Of a stretch of DNA of 64,000 bases, positions 61,074 through 64,000 are shown one piece after another. This DNA is from Gallibacterium trehalosifermentans. Its GTDB lineage: Bacteria; Pseudomonadota; Gammaproteobacteria; Enterobacterales; Pasteurellaceae. Positions within the stretch are counted from its first letter, which is position 1. Every line of letters begins with the position of its first letter. The translations under genes were made by a program, and so were the position numbers. The notes below the pieces were generated by a model that made no database searches, was not told where the DNA came from, and was given only the letters and a program-made list of their open reading frames with translations. Location of the stretch: contig NZ_JBHLWB010000001.1 of NCBI RefSeq assembly GCF_042433055.1, positions 186,001 through 250,000 of the forward strand, in the 5' to 3' direction.

Positions 61074-61110
61074 AACCCTGCGCAATCCCGTGCAGGGTTT
61101 TCACTTTTAT
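61074..61110 (+). terminator. Rho-independent terminator or attenuator ahead of the acidic gene
   Basis: AACCCTGC (61074-61081) pairs with GCAGGGTT (61092-61099) across a 10-base loop, followed by TTCACTTTT. It is 14 bp before the next ribosome-bound gene, so it may attenuate expression. Confidence 0.7.
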
Positions 61111-61123
61111 AGGAGAAACAAAT

Positions 61124-61357
61124 ATGAAAACCAATAACGAAATCGAATTAATGATTAACAGCAACAACGCTGTTGAGATTGACGCTGACATGGAATTTGT
61201 CAGTGAATACGGTGCCGTCTATCAATTCGGAGACGGCGAGTATGACAATCAACCTGAATGGGAATTCGGGTGTGAGGTGTCAATGGAATCTCTTATCGAC
61301 ATGATGAGAGAAGAAGAAAGCTGGGAACTACTCCAGCTCAACTTAGGTAATCTATAA
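61124..61357 (+). CDS. Highly acidic 77-residue island protein
   Basis: The sequence holds about 19 Asp/Glu and only two Lys/Arg. AGGAG precedes the ATG. There are no known motifs. Small very acidic proteins early in mobile elements are sometimes DNA mimics that block restriction or nucleases (as Ocr and Ard proteins do), which makes this a guess worth testing. It lies 10 bp upstream of the 426-residue gene. Confidence 0.68.
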   Translation: MKTNNEIELMINSNNAVEIDADMEFVSEYGAVYQFGDGEYDNQPEWEFGCEVSMESLIDMMREEESWELLQLNLGNL

Positions 61358-61367
61358 GGAGTTTTAT

Positions 61368-62648
61368 ATGACTACTGAAATTAAAAGTTCACCGCTAGTT
61401 GCACCTAGCGGTGAACAAACAGTCAATACACATTCAATAAATAATTTATTAAATAACGAGGTATCAACTATGAACACAATAAACCAATTCAACAACCCTG
61501 TCAACAACAAAGAGCACATGATAGAGCTTCTAAACCACTTGGATGCAGCGTTCAAACAACGCAACGTAGATAGAGATGGCTGGACACAAGCCAAAAAAGA
61601 GGTACGGGACATCTACCGTACCCAACTTGTAGAAGGGTTTAATAGCATCCTCTATGAGGGTTTGAGTGATGATGACATCATCGCCATAGTAGGCGGAGAC
61701 ATCGAAAGAGCTATGGACAATGTGTCAAATGCCCTTGAATGGCTGCGAAAAGCCAATGGAAAAATCGAATTTGTGTTCGACGATATATATTCAGTAGCCT
61801 TATTCGGGACACCGGAAGGGGGACAAGATTGGTACAAACTGGCGTATCCAACATTAGATGTAGTCCTACTCCCAGACCATACAGGTCATGCGCCGGTGGT
61901 AAATGGAGGAAAAGCGTCCATTGATGACGTGGACATCCCAGCGCTATATCGTTTCAAGGCATGGGGGTTAGTCAAGGACTGTATCAACGCGGTCGTATTC
62001 CATAAGAAATCAACCGCGACACAGGCATGGAAACGCTTGAACGCGGAAATATTAAGCACTGAATTCAAGTTCGGTGAGGAAACCGAAGAGGTTTACCAAA
62101 AAGATGGTTATGCGGTATGCGTAACAACTCAAGGATATGGGTGGAGAAAGCTTCGTGATTTAGAGGAAGAAGAGTTTAGAAGACTAAACCCAGCGAATCC
62201 GGACGAACGCCCATATGCGAACGATATAAGAAAACTTTCAGAGCAAATAGATGCTCTGAAAGAAGAGTATGAATTGCTCGAAACCAAGAAAGCGGTGCGT
62301 GATAAATGTGCACCTGCCATCAAAAACTTACTCCGATTCATGGAACAGGAGAATCTCAGAAATGAGGATAGAATCCGTGACGACGAGGCAAAAAAGGCGA
62401 AAGGTAAGATAAACCCTGACAAGGTATCTTTTCCATGCCCAGAGGCATTAGCTACAGGGAAGTGGAAGTTTGAGCATGGGATGGAAATACCGTATGCAGA
62501 GTTCAACATCAAAGATGCTGAGGCAATCACTGCATTCTTCAAAGAGCGTAGTAAGTTAAACGGGATAGAGAATGTCGCAGGAAAGGACAGAAATAGAGTC
62601 CTCCGCAAAGACAGATTAATCCAAAGTTTAAGAGGTGTTGACTACTAA
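61368..62648 (+). CDS. Unknown 426-residue island protein
   Basis: The start at 61368 follows AAGGAG. An internal ATG at 61470 is possible. Residues 45-135 are helical and acidic; about 135-200 contain FDDIYSVALFGTPEGGQDWYKLAYP; about 280-350 form a charged coiled coil (DIRKLSEQIDALKEEYELLETKKAVRDK). The C-terminus is basic (KDRNRVLRKDRLIQSLRG). No Walker, nuclease, relaxase or HUH motif was seen. The coding region is more GC-rich than the leftward genes. It is followed by a strong terminator. Confidence 0.72.
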   Translation: MTTEIKSSPLVAPSGEQTVNTHSINNLLNNEVSTMNTINQFNNPVNNKEHMIELLNHLDAAFKQRNVDRDGWTQAKKEVRDIYRTQLVEGFNSILYEGLSDDDIIAIVGGDIERAMDNVSNALEWLRKANGKIEFVFDDIYSVALFGTPEGGQDWYKLAYPTLDVVLLPDHTGHAPVVNGGKASIDDVDIPALYRFKAWGLVKDCINAVVFHKKSTATQAWKRLNAEILSTEFKFGEETEEVYQKDGYAVCVTTQGYGWRKLRDLEEEEFRRLNPANPDERPYANDIRKLSEQIDALKEEYELLETKKAVRDKCAPAIKNLLRFMEQENLRNEDRIRDDEAKKAKGKINPDKVSFPCPEALATGKWKFEHGMEIPYAEFNIKDAEAITAFFKERSKLNGIENVAGKDRNRVLRKDRLIQSLRGVDY

Positions 62649-62654
62649 ACCAAC

Positions 62655-62714
62655 AAGGACAGCGAAAGCTGTCCTTTCTTATATGTACACGCGATGTGCC
62701 TATAAGAAAGGACA
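62655..62714 (+). terminator. Terminator with a competing second hairpin
   Basis: AAGGACAGC (62655-62663)/GCTGTCCTT (62668-62676) with a GAAA loop ends the 426-residue gene. TGTCCTTTCTTATA (62670-62683) can instead pair with TATAAGAAAGGACA (62701-62714), 14 bp perfect. The two stems share bases and exclude each other. Confidence 0.8.
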
Positions 62715-62717
62715 TGC

Positions 62718-62747
62718 TTAAAAAACCTCAATTTTTAAACACACCAT
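62718..62747 (-). CDS. Possible nine-codon peptide ORF with strong ribosome binding site
   Basis: On the reverse strand GGGGAGGAT lies directly before an ATG, followed by nine codons (MVCLKIEVF) and a stop. It leads into the alternative hairpins at 62655-62714. It may be a chance site; a longer in-frame extension to 62948 is low-complexity and has no support. Confidence 0.2.
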   Translation of the reverse strand: MVCLKIEVF

Positions 62748-62770
62748 ATCCTCCCCAAACAGCCACCAGT

Positions 62771-62801
62771 CTTGCCGTTCAAACCCGCGCCTTACGGCAA
62801 G
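62771..62801. repeat. Inverted repeat CTTGCCGT/ACGGCAAG
   Basis: Eight-bp arms at 62771-62778 and 62794-62801 with a 15-bp GC-rich loop. Part of the 330-bp spacer (62649-62978) between the island and grpE, which holds no clear gene. Confidence 0.5.
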
Positions 62802-62812
62802 GGAAGAAAGGT

Positions 62813-62840
62813 AAAGGGCAAAGGGCAAAGGGCAAAGGGG
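62813..62840. repeat. Tandem heptamer AAAGGGC (three perfect units plus one imperfect)
   Basis: Units start at 62813, 62820 and 62827, and AAAGGGG follows at 62834. It lies between the island and grpE in non-coding purine-rich DNA. Confidence 0.8.
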
Positions 62841-62925
62841 GTAGAAGAAAGAGGAGGGGAAGATAGTAAGGGTAAAAGAAACCTTTTTAGATGGAGAAAT
62901 GCTGAATTCTTGATAGAAAATTAAA

Positions 62926-62952
62926 AGGATTGAGCAAGTACTACCCAATCCT
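62926..62952 (-). terminator. Terminator of grpE
   Basis: On the reverse strand AGGATTG and CAATCCT pair across 13 bases, followed by TTTTAATTTT. It lies 27 bp after the grpE stop. Confidence 0.7.
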
Positions 62953-62978
62953 CTATTTTTCCTAATTAAATTATATAA

Positions 62979-63569
62979 TTATGCTGCAATCATCACCATT
63001 GCAGGGCGAATAACCCGACCATTTAATAAATAGCCTTTTTGCAATACTGTGGTGATTTGATTGGTGGTAAAGCCTTCTGCTGGCTGCATTGAAATAGCCT
63101 GATGTAGGTCTGGGTTAAACGTTTCACCAACTACACCAACAGGTTCAATGCCAAATTTAGCAACGGTAGAAAGTAGGTCTTTTAAGGTAAGTTCTACGCC
63201 ATCAAATAGTGCTTTTACACTTTCATCTTCAGAGGTATTGGGGGTAGAGGCTGCACGTTCTAAGTTGTCGATAACATTTAAAATTTCTTTAGCAAATTTT
63301 TCTAACCCAAATTTATGTGCTTTTTCAACATCTGCTTCGGTACGACGACGAATATTATCAATTTCTGCACGTGTTCTTAATAAAATATCTTGTTCTTTTT
63401 TTGCTGCCTCTTCTAATTGGCTTTCTAAGTCTTGAATTTTCGCGAGGGCTTCCGTTAATGGATCAGTTTCTTCAGCAATGTTTTCTGGTTGAGGATTTTC
63501 AGTCGTTGTATCTTGTAATTCTTCGTTTGCCATTACTTTTTCTTCATTTGCTGTTTGTTGTTCAGACAT
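62979..63569 (-). CDS. grpE: Nucleotide exchange factor GrpE
   Basis: GrpE releases ADP from DnaK. The start [11 protein letters not shown] at 63569 follows GGAG; a TTG 18 bp upstream is unlikely. Residues 1-40 are a disordered acidic tail, 40-100 a long helix ([22 protein letters not shown]), and the C-terminal beta domain holds [22 protein letters not shown] and [21 protein letters not shown]. The length is 196 residues. It is divergent from nadK, as in other Pasteurellaceae and enterics. Confidence 0.96.
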   Translation of the reverse strand: MSEQQTANEEKVMANEELQDTTTENPQPENIAEETDPLTEALAKIQDLESQLEEAAKKEQDILLRTRAEIDNIRRRTEADVEKAHKFGLEKFAKEILNVIDNLERAASTPNTSEDESVKALFDGVELTLKDLLSTVAKFGIEPVGVVGETFNPDLHQAISMQPAEGFTTNQITTVLQKGYLLNGRVIRPAMVMIAA

Positions 63570-63749
63570 AGTTTTCTCCAAAATCAAATAGATGCTTTAA
63601 CATCAGCTAGTTTAACAAAAAAACACTATTGCCGCTAATTATTCACGTTCAGATAGTGATTAAGTCAAATTTATCGACAAAAGTTGTGCTAATATATGCC
63701 TCATTTGGCGCAATTCAAGGATTGAAACAGTATCAACTGGGTAATTGTT

Positions 63750-64000
63750 ATGCAAGAGTTTAATATAAAGGAGCATCGTCATTCATTGCACCGTTCATTT
63801 AGAACGATTGGAGTGGTTGGACAACCACGCCATGATGATCGTTTGCAAATGCATCAAGATTTATTTATCTGGCTTCGTCATCGAGGTTATCACGTTTTAG
63901 TTGAGCCAGAAGTGGGACAAGCACTCAAGTTAGATGCGCAACATATTGCAACGTTAGAGGAAATTGGTGCCGCGGCGGAGCTTGTAATTGTGATTGGTGG
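63750..64000 (+). CDS. nadK: NAD kinase, N-terminal part, cut by the window edge
   Basis: NadK phosphorylates NAD to NADP. From ATG 63750 the 83 complete codons read [30 protein letters not shown] ... [17 protein letters not shown] ... [11 protein letters not shown], stopping within the catalytic GGDG motif. The ribosome binding site is poor. The spacer to grpE is about 180 bp with room for divergent promoters. Confidence 0.92.
   Translation, partial: MQEFNIKEHRHSLHRSFRTIGVVGQPRHDDRLQMHQDLFIWLRHRGYHVLVEPEVGQALKLDAQHIATLEEIGAAAELVIVIG

Noticed and set aside
62718..62948. 76-codon reverse ORF between the island and grpE
   Set aside because: Low-complexity translation of the purine-rich repeat; only its last nine codons have a plausible start.

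Overview
The window looks like a chromosomal segment of a low-GC gammaproteobacterium of the family Pasteurellaceae. The evidence is the gene content (cnoX-trxB-cydDC, rnhA/dnaQ, trhP, gyrA, metX, fumC, der, folC, prs-ispE-lolB, grpE, nadK), an ESPR-type autotransporter leader, LOS/O-antigen genes with homopolymeric G/C tracts, and MetJ and LexA operators. I cannot fix the genus from sequence alone.

Layout. 1-906: start of a Lon-like protease gene (ycbZ), leftward. 1221-13611: a giant autotransporter adhesin built of nested tandem repeats; a G8 tract puts it out of frame here and a G10 tract lies in its promoter region. 13612-14138: repeat-rich spacer with a 127-bp stepped inverted repeat. 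14139-22452: housekeeping genes (cnoX, trxB, cydD, cydC, rnhA, dnaQ, trhP). 22625-36464: a very AT-rich surface polysaccharide locus with an O-antigen ligase, a polymerase fused to a glycosyltransferase, a flippase, GT2/GT8/GT25 transferases, a two-domain CMP-sialic acid synthetase, a GT52 sialyltransferase, and decayed wbaP and rfbB remnants. Three G/C tracts lie here (G9 in the polymerase fusion, in frame; C10 in neuA, out of frame; C16 ahead of a GT2 gene), so sialylation is probably phase variable and is off in this copy. 36513-56937: housekeeping genes, including a cobalamin-independent methionine synthase-like gene and metX that both carry MET boxes, gyrA, modF, an SOS-box-controlled UmuD-like protein without catalytic residues, mprA-emrA-emrB, hpt, fumC, der, a DMT permease, folC, prs, ispE and lolB. 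56938-62720: an orphan accessory island. 62979-64000: grpE and the start of nadK.

The island is the least explained part. Six small leftward ORFs and two or three rightward ORFs diverge from about 375 bp of non-coding DNA that holds four 13-14-bp iteron-like repeats and a chain of hairpins; a 22-residue hydrophobic peptide is encoded between the hairpins. Next come a very acidic 77-residue protein and a 426-residue protein of unknown family. I recognise no integrase, transposase, replicase or phage structural gene. Two leftward ORFs (57348-58365) appear to be one gene split at a C7 tract. The divergent iteron and hairpin control region resembles that of a small replicon, satellite or ssDNA-phage-like element, but this is inference.
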